DNA from: an uncultured Pseudoxanthomonas sp.
Lineage (GTDB): Bacteria > Pseudomonadota > Gammaproteobacteria > Xanthomonadales > Xanthomonadaceae
Direction of reading: 5' to 3'
NCBI GenBank assembly: GCA_946886405.1
Contig: CAMPIO010000104.1
Span: 1-11,996 of the forward strand
DNA length: 11,996 bases
Shown: one piece after another, positions 1 to 7,856 of the stretch
Layout of the letters: every line of letters begins with the position of its first letter
How positions within the stretch are numbered: position 1 is the first letter of the stretch
Position numbers and translations under genes: made by a program
The notes under the pieces: generated by a model
What the model saw: the letters and a program-made list of their open reading frames with translations, nothing else
Told to the model about the DNA's origin: nothing
Database searches by the model: none

Positions 1-1724
1 TCGTGGTTGACCAGGCACTTCCACGGCTCGTTCCAGTTGCCGGCGATCCAGTTGATCATGTAGCCGCCGTAGCTGGCGCCCAGCGCACACGCGTTCTTGC
101 CGTCAAGGAAGGCGTACTGCTTCTGCGCGGCCGCCCAACCCTTCTGCAGGTCTTCCAGCGGGCGGTCGCCCCAGTGCTGGCTGATCGCGTCGGTGAAGGC
201 CTGGCCGTAGCCGGTCGAGCCGTGGAAATCGATCATCACCACCGCGTAGCCCTGGCCGGCGTAGGTCTGCGGATTCCAGCGATAGCTCCAGCCGTTGCCG
301 AAGCTGCCCTGCGGGCCGCCGTGGATCAGGAAGGCGACGGGGTACTTCTTTCCTTCGACGTAGTCGTGCGGCTTGACCACGTAGCCGTGCACGGTCTCGT
401 TGTTCCAGCCCTTGAAATTGAATTGCTCGAAGTCGCCGAACGACACATCTTTCAGCACCTCGCCGGCGCTGGGCGTGATGGCGCGCAACGTGGCACCCAT
501 GTCATCACTGGTGGCGTAGATCACGTCGCCCGACTTCAACGAGTTGCGGGACAGCACCAGCGTACGGCCGGCCATGTCGAAGGCCGAAACGCTGCCGTCT
601 CCGACAATCTTGCGCGTCTCGCCGCTCTGGATGTCGACCGTGAACAACGGGAGTTCACCCATATCCTGCGCGGTGGTGTAGATCCGTTCGCCGTCATCCG
701 AGAGCACGATGCCATCGGCGCTGCGGTCCCACTTGGGTGCGATCTCGCGAACCTTGCCGTTATCCAGATCCATCGCCATCAGGCCGAAGCGGTCAGCTTC
801 GAAACCCGGACGCTTCATCGCGCGGTAGTACAGGGTCTTGCCATCGGCGCTGAACACCGGGCCGGTATCCCAGGCGGGATTGGCCGCGGTCAGGTTGACC
901 GGTGCGCTGCTGCCGTCGGCGGCGATCTTGTACAGGTCGAAGTTGGTCGACCACGCCTCGCCCCTGCCGGCCACGCGCACCGAGGCCACCACCGATGCGC
1001 CGTCCGGCGACCAGGTGTACTCATCGGCACCACCAAACGGCTTGGACGGCGCGTCACCCTCGAGGCCGTCCGTCAGCGAGGTGGCGGTGGTCACCGCCCT
1101 GGCCTTGGCGCCCGGCAACGACGCCACGAACAGGCGGCTGCGGCGGCCATCGGCCCAAGTATCCCAGTGGCGCACGAACAGGCCGTCGTAGACCACGCCG
1201 GTGCTCTTCTTCGCGGCGGTGTCGTCCAGCTTCTTCTTCGTGCAGGCGAAGTCGGCCTTGCAGTCGGCGAAGGTGTCGGTGCTGAACAGCACACGGGTGC
1301 CGTCCGGCGAGAGCTTGTAGCTGGCGACATCCAGCGCGAACGCCGTCAGCTGGCGCGGCGTGCCGCCGGCGACCGGCATCGAGTACAGCTGCTGGACACC
1401 GGACTTGCCGCTGAGGAAGTAGACCGTCTTGCCGTCCGGCGAGAACGACGGCGAGTTGACGCTCCAGCCTTCCGGCGTCAGCCGCTTCGGCGGCGCCATG
1501 TCGCGGGTCAGCAGGTTGCGGATCCACAGGCTGCTGCTGGCCTTCACCACATCAGCATCGACGACCCGCTTGGCGAACAGGACGGTACTGCCATCCGGTG
1601 AGAGCGTCGGCGACGACACGCGGTCCAGCTTCTGCAGGTCGCGCACGTCCAGGCCACGGGCAGCGGCGAGCGACGGCAGCGCCGCCAGCAGGCAAAGGGG
1701 CAACAGGGCGGATTTCAGCTTCAT
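1..1724 (-). CDS. Exported S9 family peptidase (prolyl oligopeptidase/dipeptidyl aminopeptidase type), C-terminus cut off by the window edge
   Basis: The gene runs leftward out of the window; 574 complete codons are present. Residues 1-22 form a signal peptide (MKLKSALL, a hydrophobic core, then LAAA), with likely signal peptidase I cleavage after Ala22, so the enzyme should act in the periplasm or outside. Many short repeats of the type SPDG (for example SPTLSPDG, FSPDGKTVYF) fit the N-terminal beta-propeller of S9 enzymes. The alpha/beta-hydrolase part then shows an oxyanion-loop motif HGGP at His468 and the nucleophile motif GASYGGY with Ser551. The Asp and His of the triad should lie beyond the edge; relatives are about 690 residues, so roughly 110 residues are missing. 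Family members cleave short peptides, often removing N-terminal dipeptides or acylated residues; the exact specificity cannot be read here. The ATG at 1724 is supported by GGAG six bases upstream. It lies downstream of and in line with the OPT transporter gene. Confidence 0.93.
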   Translation of the reverse strand, partial: MKLKSALLPLCLLAALPSLAAARGLDVRDLQKLDRVSSPTLSPDGSTVLFAKRVVDADVVKASSSLWIRNLLTRDMAPPKRLTPEGWSVNSPSFSPDGKTVYFLSGKSGVQQLYSMPVAGGTPRQLTAFALDVASYKLSPDGTRVLFSTDTFADCKADFACTKKKLDDTAAKKSTGVVYDGLFVRHWDTWADGRRSRLFVASLPGAKARAVTTATSLTDGLEGDAPSKPFGGADEYTWSPDGASVVASVRVAGRGEAWSTNFDLYKIAADGSSAPVNLTAANPAWDTGPVFSADGKTLYYRAMKRPGFEADRFGLMAMDLDNGKVREIAPKWDRSADGIVLSDDGERIYTTAQDMGELPLFTVDIQSGETRKIVGDGSVSAFDMAGRTLVLSRNSLKSGDVIYATSDDMGATLRAITPSAGEVLKDVSFGDFEQFNFKGWNNETVHGYVVKPHDYVEGKKYPVAFLIHGGPQGSFGNGWSYRWNPQTYAGQGYAVVMIDFHGSTGYGQAFTDAISQHWGDRPLEDLQKGWAAAQKQYAFLDGKNACALGASYGGYMINWIAGNWNEPWKCLVNH

Positions 1725-1782
1725 CCGGGGCTCCGGCAACAGGGAAACCCCGATGGTAGGCGCTAAGCGCGCCGGGGCGCAA
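1725..1782 (-). promoter_or_regulatory. Possible promoter and ribosome binding site of the left-edge S9 peptidase
   Basis: On the minus strand TTGCGC (1777-1782) and TACCAT (1754-1759) are separated by exactly 17 bases, a reasonable sigma-70 type -35/-10 pair (each matches consensus at about four of six positions). Transcription would start near 1747. GGAG (1731-1734) lies six bases before the ATG at 1724. The -35 hexamer falls inside one arm of the perfect inverted repeat at 1777-1806. This is pattern matching only. Confidence 0.35.
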
Positions 1783-1806
1783 AGGCGTGAGGTCACGCCT
1801 TTGCGC
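1777..1806. terminator. Perfect 14-bp inverted repeat after the OPT gene, possible terminator hairpin
   Basis: The arms are GCGCAAAGGCGTGA and TCACGCCTTTGCGC with GG between them; realistically this is a 13-bp stem with a 4-base loop. It begins 11 bases beyond the OPT stop codon and precedes the peptidase gene. The outer arm carries only TTT followed by GCGC, not a proper T-run, so Rho-independent release would be weak. Protection of the OPT 3' end or a partial terminator is equally possible. Confidence 0.5.
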
Positions 1807-1817
1807 GGTGGGTCACC

Positions 1818-3803
1818 TCATTTGGGACCAGGTTCGACCTCGCCCAGGGCCTTCGATTTGGCGCCGGTGCGGTACAGCAGCCACCCGACGACGGCCAGGA
1901 TCACCAGGCCGACGAGCTCGCCTTGCTGGAACGCTTCCGGCAGCACCAGCACGTCGCGGTCCTTGGACACGTAGATGGCGATGCCAACCGCGATGCCCAT
2001 CAGTGCTTCACCGGTGATCAGGCCGGCAGCGAACAGGGTGCCGGGACGGTGGATGCGATCGCGCGCTTCCTCGTCCTTCGTGCCCACCATGCCGTGACGC
2101 TTCTCGACCAGGTAGGCGAGCAGGCCGCCGAGGAAGATCGGCACCATCAGTTCCAGCGGCAGGTAGATGCCGATGGCCGCAGCCAGTACCGGCACGCGGA
2201 AGCTGCTGCCCCTGGCTTTCAGCGTCTCATCGACGGCGATGATGATCGCGCCGATCACCGCGCCGATGCCGATGATGCCCCAGGGCAGTTCGCCACCGAA
2301 CAGACCCTTTGCGACCGACGCCATCAGCGTGGCCTGCGGCGCAGAGAGCGGATTCGGATGTTCGGCGGTCGGTGCACCGATACCGTAGGCCTCGGACAGG
2401 ATGTTCAAGACCGGTGCCATGATCAGCGCGCAGGAAAATGCACCGATGCCCAGCATCAGCTGCTGCTTCCACGGCGTTGCGCCGACGATGTAACCCGCCT
2501 TGAGGTCCTGCAGGTTGTCGCCGCCCACGGCCGCCGCGCAGCACACCACTGCACCGATCATGATCGCGGCCACGGCACCCAGCGGCGCGCCGCCGGCACC
2601 GACCGCCATGCGGCCGCTTTCGCCGAGCAGTAACAGCAGTACGAGCGAGGCGAACAGGATGGTGGCAATGGTAATGCCCGACACCGGGTTGTTCGACGAA
2701 CCCACCAGACCAGCGAGGTACGCGGACACCGACACGAACAGGAAGCCGGCCACGATCATGATGATCGCCATCGGGATGCTCACGTGCCACATGCCGACAA
2801 TCGCCTGGTACAGCAGCAGCAGCGGCAGTACAAAGATGACCAGTGCCACCAGCATCCACTTCATCGGCAGGTCGCGGTCGGTCTCGGCGACCGCAGCGCC
2901 GGAACCGGCACGCGCGGCGGCAATGCCGCTCTTCACGCCCGACAGCAGCGACTTGCGCAGCGAGAACAACGTCCAGATGCCGCCAACGAGCATCGCGCCC
3001 ACGCCCAGGTAGCGGATCTGTTTCGACCAGATCGCGCCAGCGATATCTTCGGCACCGGCCCCGACCAGGCTCTGCGCCAGCGCCGGGTCGCTACCCATGA
3101 AGAACATGTGGTACAGCGGAATGGCGATGTGCCAGGACAGGATGCTGCCCGACAGCACCACGATGCCGATGTTCAGGCCCACGATGTAGCCCACGCCCAA
3201 CAGCGCCGGCGACAGGTTGGTACCCAGGTAGCCAAGATACTTGCCGAAGAAACCCGCGCCCGCAGCCGTATCCGGAATAACGCGCATGCCGCTGTGCGCG
3301 GCGACCTTCAGCACGGCGCCGATGGCGGCGGAGAACGCCAGGATCTTCAGGCCGGGACCGGGATTCTCGCCGGCCTTCAGCACTTCGGCCGCGGCCTTGC
3401 CTTCGGGGAACGGCAGCGGCTCTTCGACGATCATCGAGCGGCGCAGCGGCACCGAGAACAACACGCCCAGCAGGCCGCCGAGACCGGCGATGGCCAGCAC
3501 CCAAGAATACTGGAAGTCCTGCCAGTAGCCCAGGATGATCAGCGCGGGGATGGTGAAGATGACGCCTGCCGCGATCGACGAGCCGGCCGACGCGCCGGTC
3601 TGGACGATGTTGTTCTCCAGGATCGTGCCGCCGCCCAGCAGGCGCAGCACGCCCATCGAGACGACGGCCGCCGGGATGGCGGTTGCCACGGTCAGGCCGG
3701 CGAACAGGCCCAGGTAGGCGTTGGCGGCGGACAGCACCACGGCCAGCACGATGGCCAGCACGACGGCGCGGAAGGTAAGTTGCGGGGTCCCCGGCGAGCT
3801 CAT
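1818..3803 (-). CDS. OPT family oligopeptide transporter
   Basis: The 661-residue protein is almost entirely hydrophobic, with roughly fifteen predicted membrane segments. It is typical in length for the bacterial branch of the OPT family, inner-membrane carriers that import small peptides (other branches carry metal-chelate substrates), probably driven by protons. Family marks include NAYLGLFAGLTVATAIP from Asn28 in the first membrane region, the segment GGDNLQDLKAG starting at Gly427 followed by GATPWKQQ, and a glycine/alanine-rich C-terminal half with PLGAVAAIMIGAVVCC-like stretches. The ATG at 3803 begins MSSPGTPQLTF just before the first helix; GGGAA lies six to seven bases upstream. It is divergent from the POT transporter gene across a short shared control region and lies directly upstream of the left-edge S9 peptidase in the same direction. 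The exact substrate is unknown; import of peptide products is inferred from neighbours. The family assignment is firm. Confidence 0.93.
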   Translation of the reverse strand: MSSPGTPQLTFRAVVLAIVLAVVLSAANAYLGLFAGLTVATAIPAAVVSMGVLRLLGGGTILENNIVQTGASAGSSIAAGVIFTIPALIILGYWQDFQYSWVLAIAGLGGLLGVLFSVPLRRSMIVEEPLPFPEGKAAAEVLKAGENPGPGLKILAFSAAIGAVLKVAAHSGMRVIPDTAAGAGFFGKYLGYLGTNLSPALLGVGYIVGLNIGIVVLSGSILSWHIAIPLYHMFFMGSDPALAQSLVGAGAEDIAGAIWSKQIRYLGVGAMLVGGIWTLFSLRKSLLSGVKSGIAAARAGSGAAVAETDRDLPMKWMLVALVIFVLPLLLLYQAIVGMWHVSIPMAIIMIVAGFLFVSVSAYLAGLVGSSNNPVSGITIATILFASLVLLLLLGESGRMAVGAGGAPLGAVAAIMIGAVVCCAAAVGGDNLQDLKAGYIVGATPWKQQLMLGIGAFSCALIMAPVLNILSEAYGIGAPTAEHPNPLSAPQATLMASVAKGLFGGELPWGIIGIGAVIGAIIIAVDETLKARGSSFRVPVLAAAIGIYLPLELMVPIFLGGLLAYLVEKRHGMVGTKDEEARDRIHRPGTLFAAGLITGEALMGIAVGIAIYVSKDRDVLVLPEAFQQGELVGLVILAVVGWLLYRTGAKSKALGEVEPGPK

Positions 3804-3825
3804 GGCGCGTTCCCGAATGGCAGAA

Positions 3826-3847
3826 AGCGGACACGCTAGCGTCCGCT
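3826..3847. promoter_or_regulatory. Interrupted palindrome between the divergent transporter genes, candidate operator
   Basis: The arms AGCGGAC (3826-3832) and GTCCGCT (3841-3847) flank an 8-base centre ACGCTAGC. The inner bases CGCTAGCG (3834-3841) form a smaller palindrome of their own. The site lies 22 bases before the OPT ATG and about 58 bases upstream of the predicted POT transcription start, where a dimeric regulator could influence both genes. No regulator gene is visible in the window. It could instead form a hairpin in the OPT leader RNA. Confidence 0.35.
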
Positions 3848-3882
3848 GCCCGGCAAGTCCAGCCGCGCCCGCGCGCGCCGCC

Positions 3883-3912
3883 TATACTCGCCCGGTTTTC
3901 CCGATGCCGGAG
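3883..3912 (+). promoter_or_regulatory. POT gene -10 box and Shine-Dalgarno site that favour the TTG start
   Basis: TATACT at 3883-3888 matches the sigma-70 -10 consensus at five of six positions; no good -35 is seen 17 bases upstream. Transcription would start near 3895. GGAG at 3909-3912 is placed six bases before TTG at 3919. The ATG at 3904 would have a leader of only about nine bases and no ribosome binding site, so the TTG is the better start on sequence grounds. Confidence 0.45.
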
Positions 3913-3918
3913 CGCTCC

Positions 3919-5727
3919 TTGAGCCACCCCGCCCCCGCAGCCGACGGCCGCGACGAGTTCCTGGGCCACCCCAAGGGTGTCTACGTCTGCTTCTTCACGG
4001 AAATGTGGGAGCGCTTCTCCTTCTACGGGATGAAGGCGCTGCTGTTGCTGTACCTGACCAAGTACCACCTGTTCGCCGACGGCGCCGGCTACGACCTGAT
4101 CGGTGCCTACGGCGGACTCGTCTACTGCATCCCGGTGATCGGCGGATTGCTCGCAGACCGCTGGCTGGGCATGCGCAAGGCGGTGGTGTTCGGCGGGTTG
4201 CTGCTGGTGGCCGGCCATGCGGGCATGGCGCTGGAAGGCGCGGCGGCGACCATGGACGCTGGCGTGATCACGCGTGATGAAGGCGCGCTGCGCACGATGT
4301 ACCTGTCGCTGGCATTGATCGTCATGGGCGTGGGCTTCCTGAAGCCGAACATCACCGGCATCGTCGGCCGCCTGTATCCGGCAGGCGATCCGCGCCGCGA
4401 CGGCGGCTTCAGCCTCTTCTACGCCGGCATCAACCTGGGGGCGCTGCTCGCCTCGCTGGTGTGCGGCTATCTCGGCGAGACGCTGGGCTGGAAGTACGGC
4501 TTCGGTGCCGCCGGCATCGGCATGCTACTGGGCCTGGCGATGTTCCTGTGGGGCCAGCGCTATTTGCAGGGCCATGCGGAACCGCCGTCACCGCCAGCGT
4601 TGCGCGCGCGCGTGTTCGGGCTCCCGCGTGAAGCGGCGATCTATCTGGCTGCGATGCTCGGCGTGCTGCCGCTGGCGTGGTTGATGTGGGCTGCTGCCAA
4701 TGGCGCGTTCGCGCTCGGTGGCGAGCTCTCGCTGGCGCTGGTGCTGATGCTCGTCGTGTTGATAGTGGTGCTGGGCTGGTTCACCTGGTTCATCACCACG
4801 CAATGCACCGCGCCGCAGCGGCGCCAGATGCTCGCGTTGCTGGCGATGATCGTCATGTGCCTGGTGTTCTTCACCCTTTACGAGCAGACCTACGGTTCAT
4901 GGGTGATGTTCACCGATCGGCTGTTGACGAAGGACCTTTTCCCATCGCTGGTACACGCACCCGGCGTGCTGGTGTGGTCGGACAGCCTGTCCGCGAACAT
5001 CGGTCTGTTCATCGGCACGGCGCCCTGGTCGACCTGGGGCTTGCTGGCGATGCCGGTCGCCTTCGTCGTCGCGGTGCGGACCGGTGAACGCCACGCTGGC
5101 TCATCACTTCCCCGTGCGATCTTCCTGACGGTTGCTGCCGTCATGGTGCTGCTGGTGCTGCGCGATTCGATCGTGCTGCCGCAGACGGCCGGCTCGCTGA
5201 CCTACCTGGGCGCGTTGTTCCTGGTGGTGCTTGCGCCGGTGTTCGCATGGCTATGGGCCGCACTTGCACGGCGTGGACGAGATCCTTCCAAACCCCTGAA
5301 GGGCGCGTTCGGCCTCGTGTTCGGCGGCCTGTCGTTCGTACCGCTTGCGCTCGCCGCGCAACAGGTCGGCGCCACAGGTGTCATGGCCAGCGTGTGGTGG
5401 CTGGTACTGGCTTACCTGTTGCTGGAAATCGGCGAGATGTGCCTCGCGCCGATCAGCCTGGCCGCCGTCACTGAGCTGTCGGTACCCCGCGTGGTCGGCC
5501 TGATGATGGGCATGTGGCTGCTGGCCACCGCGTTCTCCGAAACGCTGGCCGCGCAGTTCGGCAAGCTGGCCGCCCTCGATGTTCCCGACGGCGGGACCTG
5601 GGATCTCGCGCACGCTGCCACCGGTTACGCCGACCTGTTCTGGCTGATGATGTGGATCGGACTGGGCTGCGGCGCGGTGGCACTGATCGCGTCACCTGTG
5701 TTGAAGCGGATGATGCGTAACCCTTGA
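3919..5727 (+). CDS. Proton-dependent oligopeptide transporter, POT/PTR2 family
   Basis: This inner-membrane major-facilitator protein imports di- and tripeptides with protons. From the TTG start it has 602 residues. The proton-coupling motif ExxERF is present as E28-M-W-E31-R32-F33 in helix 1. The PTR2 signature region GGLLADRWLG follows. The second signature FSLFYAGINLGALL begins at Phe164. The conserved Glu of helix 7 is in the YEQ motif at Glu322. The C-terminal half has LAPVFAWLW and the loop carrying PSKPLKGAFGLVFGG, both usual for the family. Bacterial POTs are normally about 450-520 residues; the excess lies mainly between the helix-7 motif FTDR (Asp333) and the next recognisable family helix (about Leu427), a 94-residue stretch with extra hydrophobic segments. 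The reading frame is open further upstream, but ATG 3904 lacks a ribosome binding site while TTG 3919 has GGAG; an ATG start would add five residues. It is divergent from the OPT gene and convergent with the next S9 peptidase. Confidence 0.93.
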   Translation: MSHPAPAADGRDEFLGHPKGVYVCFFTEMWERFSFYGMKALLLLYLTKYHLFADGAGYDLIGAYGGLVYCIPVIGGLLADRWLGMRKAVVFGGLLLVAGHAGMALEGAAATMDAGVITRDEGALRTMYLSLALIVMGVGFLKPNITGIVGRLYPAGDPRRDGGFSLFYAGINLGALLASLVCGYLGETLGWKYGFGAAGIGMLLGLAMFLWGQRYLQGHAEPPSPPALRARVFGLPREAAIYLAAMLGVLPLAWLMWAAANGAFALGGELSLALVLMLVVLIVVLGWFTWFITTQCTAPQRRQMLALLAMIVMCLVFFTLYEQTYGSWVMFTDRLLTKDLFPSLVHAPGVLVWSDSLSANIGLFIGTAPWSTWGLLAMPVAFVVAVRTGERHAGSSLPRAIFLTVAAVMVLLVLRDSIVLPQTAGSLTYLGALFLVVLAPVFAWLWAALARRGRDPSKPLKGAFGLVFGGLSFVPLALAAQQVGATGVMASVWWLVLAYLLLEIGEMCLAPISLAAVTELSVPRVVGLMMGMWLLATAFSETLAAQFGKLAALDVPDGGTWDLAHAATGYADLFWLMMWIGLGCGAVALIASPVLKRMMRNP

Positions 5728-5754
5728 AAAAAGACGGCGCCCTCACGCGCCGTC
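5727..5754 (-). terminator. Intrinsic terminator of the S9 peptidase (and perhaps of the rml operon)
   Basis: GACGGCGC (5733-5740) pairs with GCGCCGTC (5747-5754) in an 8-bp GC-rich stem with a 6-base loop. Read on the minus strand the stem is followed directly by six T (5727-5732), a classic Rho-independent terminator 22 bases beyond the peptidase stop codon. The T-run overlaps the last base of the convergent POT stop codon TGA (5725-5727). On the plus strand the hairpin has no T-run, so it is at best a weak terminator for the POT gene. Confidence 0.8.
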
Positions 5755-5776
5755 GTCGTGCGCGAAACCGATGCGT

Positions 5777-7756
5777 CTACTTTGCCGTCGCGCCACCCAG
5801 GTGGCGATGGAAGAACGCCAGTAGTTTCGTGTAGTAGTCGCGCTGGTTCTCTTCCTTGTAGTAGCCGTGGCCTTCGGTGCGGTAGTAGACCGCTTCCACC
5901 TGGACGCCCGCGGCCTTCAATCGGCGCTCCATCAGTTCGGTGTGCTGCACGGGCGCGCGCTCATCCTCGCCACCTGCCGCAAGGAACACCGGCGCCTTGA
6001 TGCGGTCCGCCATGTTGGTCGGCGACACGGCCGCCACGTCCTTGGCTTCGCCCACCCAGTCGCGCAGGAAGGTACGGCCCCACTTGACCTGCTGGGTGTC
6101 GCCGCGCGTATGCATCATGGGGAGATCGTAGACACCGACATTGCCAGCGGCGCAGCGATACAGGTCCGGCTCCTTCGCCACGCCGCTCAGCGCGGCGTAA
6201 GCGCCGTAGCTGGCGCCGTAGATGCAGATCCGGCGCGCATCGGCGACACCTGTCCGGATCGCCCAGCGGGTTGCATCGGTGAGATCATCCTGCATCAGTC
6301 CGCCCCACTGGCGTGCGCCCGCCTGATTGAAGGCGCGCCCGTAGCCAGATGAGCCTCGGAAGTTCACCTGCAGGACCGCATAGCCGGCGCTGGCCAGCAT
6401 CTGCACGTCGGGATCGAATCCCCAACGATCGCGCACGCCGTGTGGACCACCATGCGGGTAGACGATCAGTGGCAGGTTTTTCCCCGCACTTCCCTTCGGC
6501 ACGGTGAGGTATCCATGCAGCACCAGGCCATCCCGCGCCTCCAAGCGAATCGGTGTCATCGGCGCAAGTTGCTCGGGATCGAACCAGTCACGCCGGCTCA
6601 ACAGGTAGTTCATCTTCTTCTCGGCGACATCGAAGAGATAGAAGTCGCCGGGATTGGTATCGGAGGAGACCTCGACAAGCGCCCGTGAACCATCGCGCGT
6701 GGTGGACGTGATCTGCACCCGCTCGGCGGGAAACGCCTCCTGCATGCTCCTGAGGAGACGGACATCCGTGTGGTTCTCGGAAAGCGCCGCAAGTTGCGGC
6801 TTGCCGTCAGCGAACACGATCGCGGTAGGGACGCCATTGCCGTCGAGCGCCGTGATCACTTCATCCGGATCGACATTCGCGTTGCGCAGGACCTGAGTGC
6901 GTTCACGGCTGGCGAGGTCCAGCGCGACAATGGCATCAGACCCTGTCGCCTGCTCGACGATGAGGTAGGCCACCCGCTGATCTGCGCTGAAACCGATCGG
7001 CATCTCGACACGGCGGGTGACCGCCTCATCGTTGACCAACTGCCATTCGGCCCCATCGCCCTCACGATAGAACAACTGGCTTGCATTGTCGGACGCACTA
7101 CCTCGCGAGAAGCGGACGACGCCTCGTCCATCCGTGTAGAAATCTGCGTCGGGAACGGGGGACCGCGCCACCTGGACCCTGCGACCGGTATAGACATCCA
7201 GCTTCTCTGCACGCGTGTAAGAGGCCTCACCGAAAGGCCGCACCATGACGATGATGTGGCGATCATCTTCGCGCAGATCATCAACGAGGTATCCGGCGAC
7301 ATCTTCGACCTTTTTCGGCTGGATGCGGGTCCCCAGACCCGCGCTCTCCACCCGATAGCCCAGCAGGTTCTCCTTCCGGGAACCGTCTGCATTCATGGCG
7401 AAGAGCTCGCCGGTCGGCTGCGGCAGGTCGAGCAGGCCGAACCTCTGCGACACCGAAAACACCACGCGCTCCGGATTGACCCACCAGAAGCCCGCGACAT
7501 GGTTGTGACGGCCCAGCGACACCGAACCGGTGATCTTGCTGTCGTTGCGCCGCAGGATCACCAGCGAGGTGCGATCTTCCTGCTGCACGGTAGCGGCGAG
7601 GAAATCGCCGTTGGGCGACAGCTTGATGTCCGTGAAGGCATCCTTGCGGATGAACGGCCCGACATCGATAACGTCAGATGCGCCTGCAGGCGCAGACATG
7701 ACGAACGCACATAGCACGATGGCTCGAGCAGCCATCTTCGACAACACCATCCCCAT
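5777..7756 (-). CDS. Exported S9 family peptidase (prolyl oligopeptidase type), complete
   Basis: The 659-residue enzyme begins with a signal peptide: MGMVLSKMAARAI, a hydrophobic core and SAPAGA, with likely cleavage after Ala26, so it should be periplasmic or secreted. Residues about 40-390 resemble a degenerate beta-propeller (LSPNGDFLAATV near the N-terminus). The C-terminal alpha/beta-hydrolase domain has the HGGP oxyanion motif, the nucleophile motif GASYGAY with Ser516, Asp598 in GGEDERAP and His630 in TEGHGYY, so the triad is complete. Length fits the family; the preferred peptide is unknown. The frame stays open upstream to 8011, but that part overlaps rmlD and has no family character. 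The ATG at 7756 follows GGGGGAGG at four bases; ATG 7750, ten bases from GGAGG, is the alternative and removes two residues. It lies 100 bases downstream of rmlD in the same direction with no visible terminator between. Base composition looks slightly lower in G+C than its neighbours (about 60% in a sampled 60 bases). Confidence 0.92.
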   Translation of the reverse strand: MGMVLSKMAARAIVLCAFVMSAPAGASDVIDVGPFIRKDAFTDIKLSPNGDFLAATVQQEDRTSLVILRRNDSKITGSVSLGRHNHVAGFWWVNPERVVFSVSQRFGLLDLPQPTGELFAMNADGSRKENLLGYRVESAGLGTRIQPKKVEDVAGYLVDDLREDDRHIIVMVRPFGEASYTRAEKLDVYTGRRVQVARSPVPDADFYTDGRGVVRFSRGSASDNASQLFYREGDGAEWQLVNDEAVTRRVEMPIGFSADQRVAYLIVEQATGSDAIVALDLASRERTQVLRNANVDPDEVITALDGNGVPTAIVFADGKPQLAALSENHTDVRLLRSMQEAFPAERVQITSTTRDGSRALVEVSSDTNPGDFYLFDVAEKKMNYLLSRRDWFDPEQLAPMTPIRLEARDGLVLHGYLTVPKGSAGKNLPLIVYPHGGPHGVRDRWGFDPDVQMLASAGYAVLQVNFRGSSGYGRAFNQAGARQWGGLMQDDLTDATRWAIRTGVADARRICIYGASYGAYAALSGVAKEPDLYRCAAGNVGVYDLPMMHTRGDTQQVKWGRTFLRDWVGEAKDVAAVSPTNMADRIKAPVFLAAGGEDERAPVQHTELMERRLKAAGVQVEAVYYRTEGHGYYKEENQRDYYTKLLAFFHRHLGGATAK

Positions 7757-7856
7757 ACTGCCTCCCCCGGCCATGAAGAAGTCCATCGTTCCATAGCGGA
7801 GACACGCATTCAACAGTACGGACGGGCGCATGCCCAGGCCGCCGCCCAGTGCCGGA

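Noticed and set aside
3..1601. A 532-codon open frame on the plus strand opposite the left-edge peptidase
   Set aside because: The minus strand has a signal peptide, SPDG repeats, HGGP and GASYGGY; the plus translation has no recognisable motif.
2784..3839. A plus-strand frame opposite the OPT gene
   Set aside because: The translation is full of Gln, His, Arg and Asp, the mirror of a membrane protein's codons; the OPT reading on the other strand is secure.
3721..3903. Upstream extension of the POT frame over the start of the OPT gene
   Set aside because: It is antisense to OPT codons and has no transporter character; the POT family region begins after 3919.
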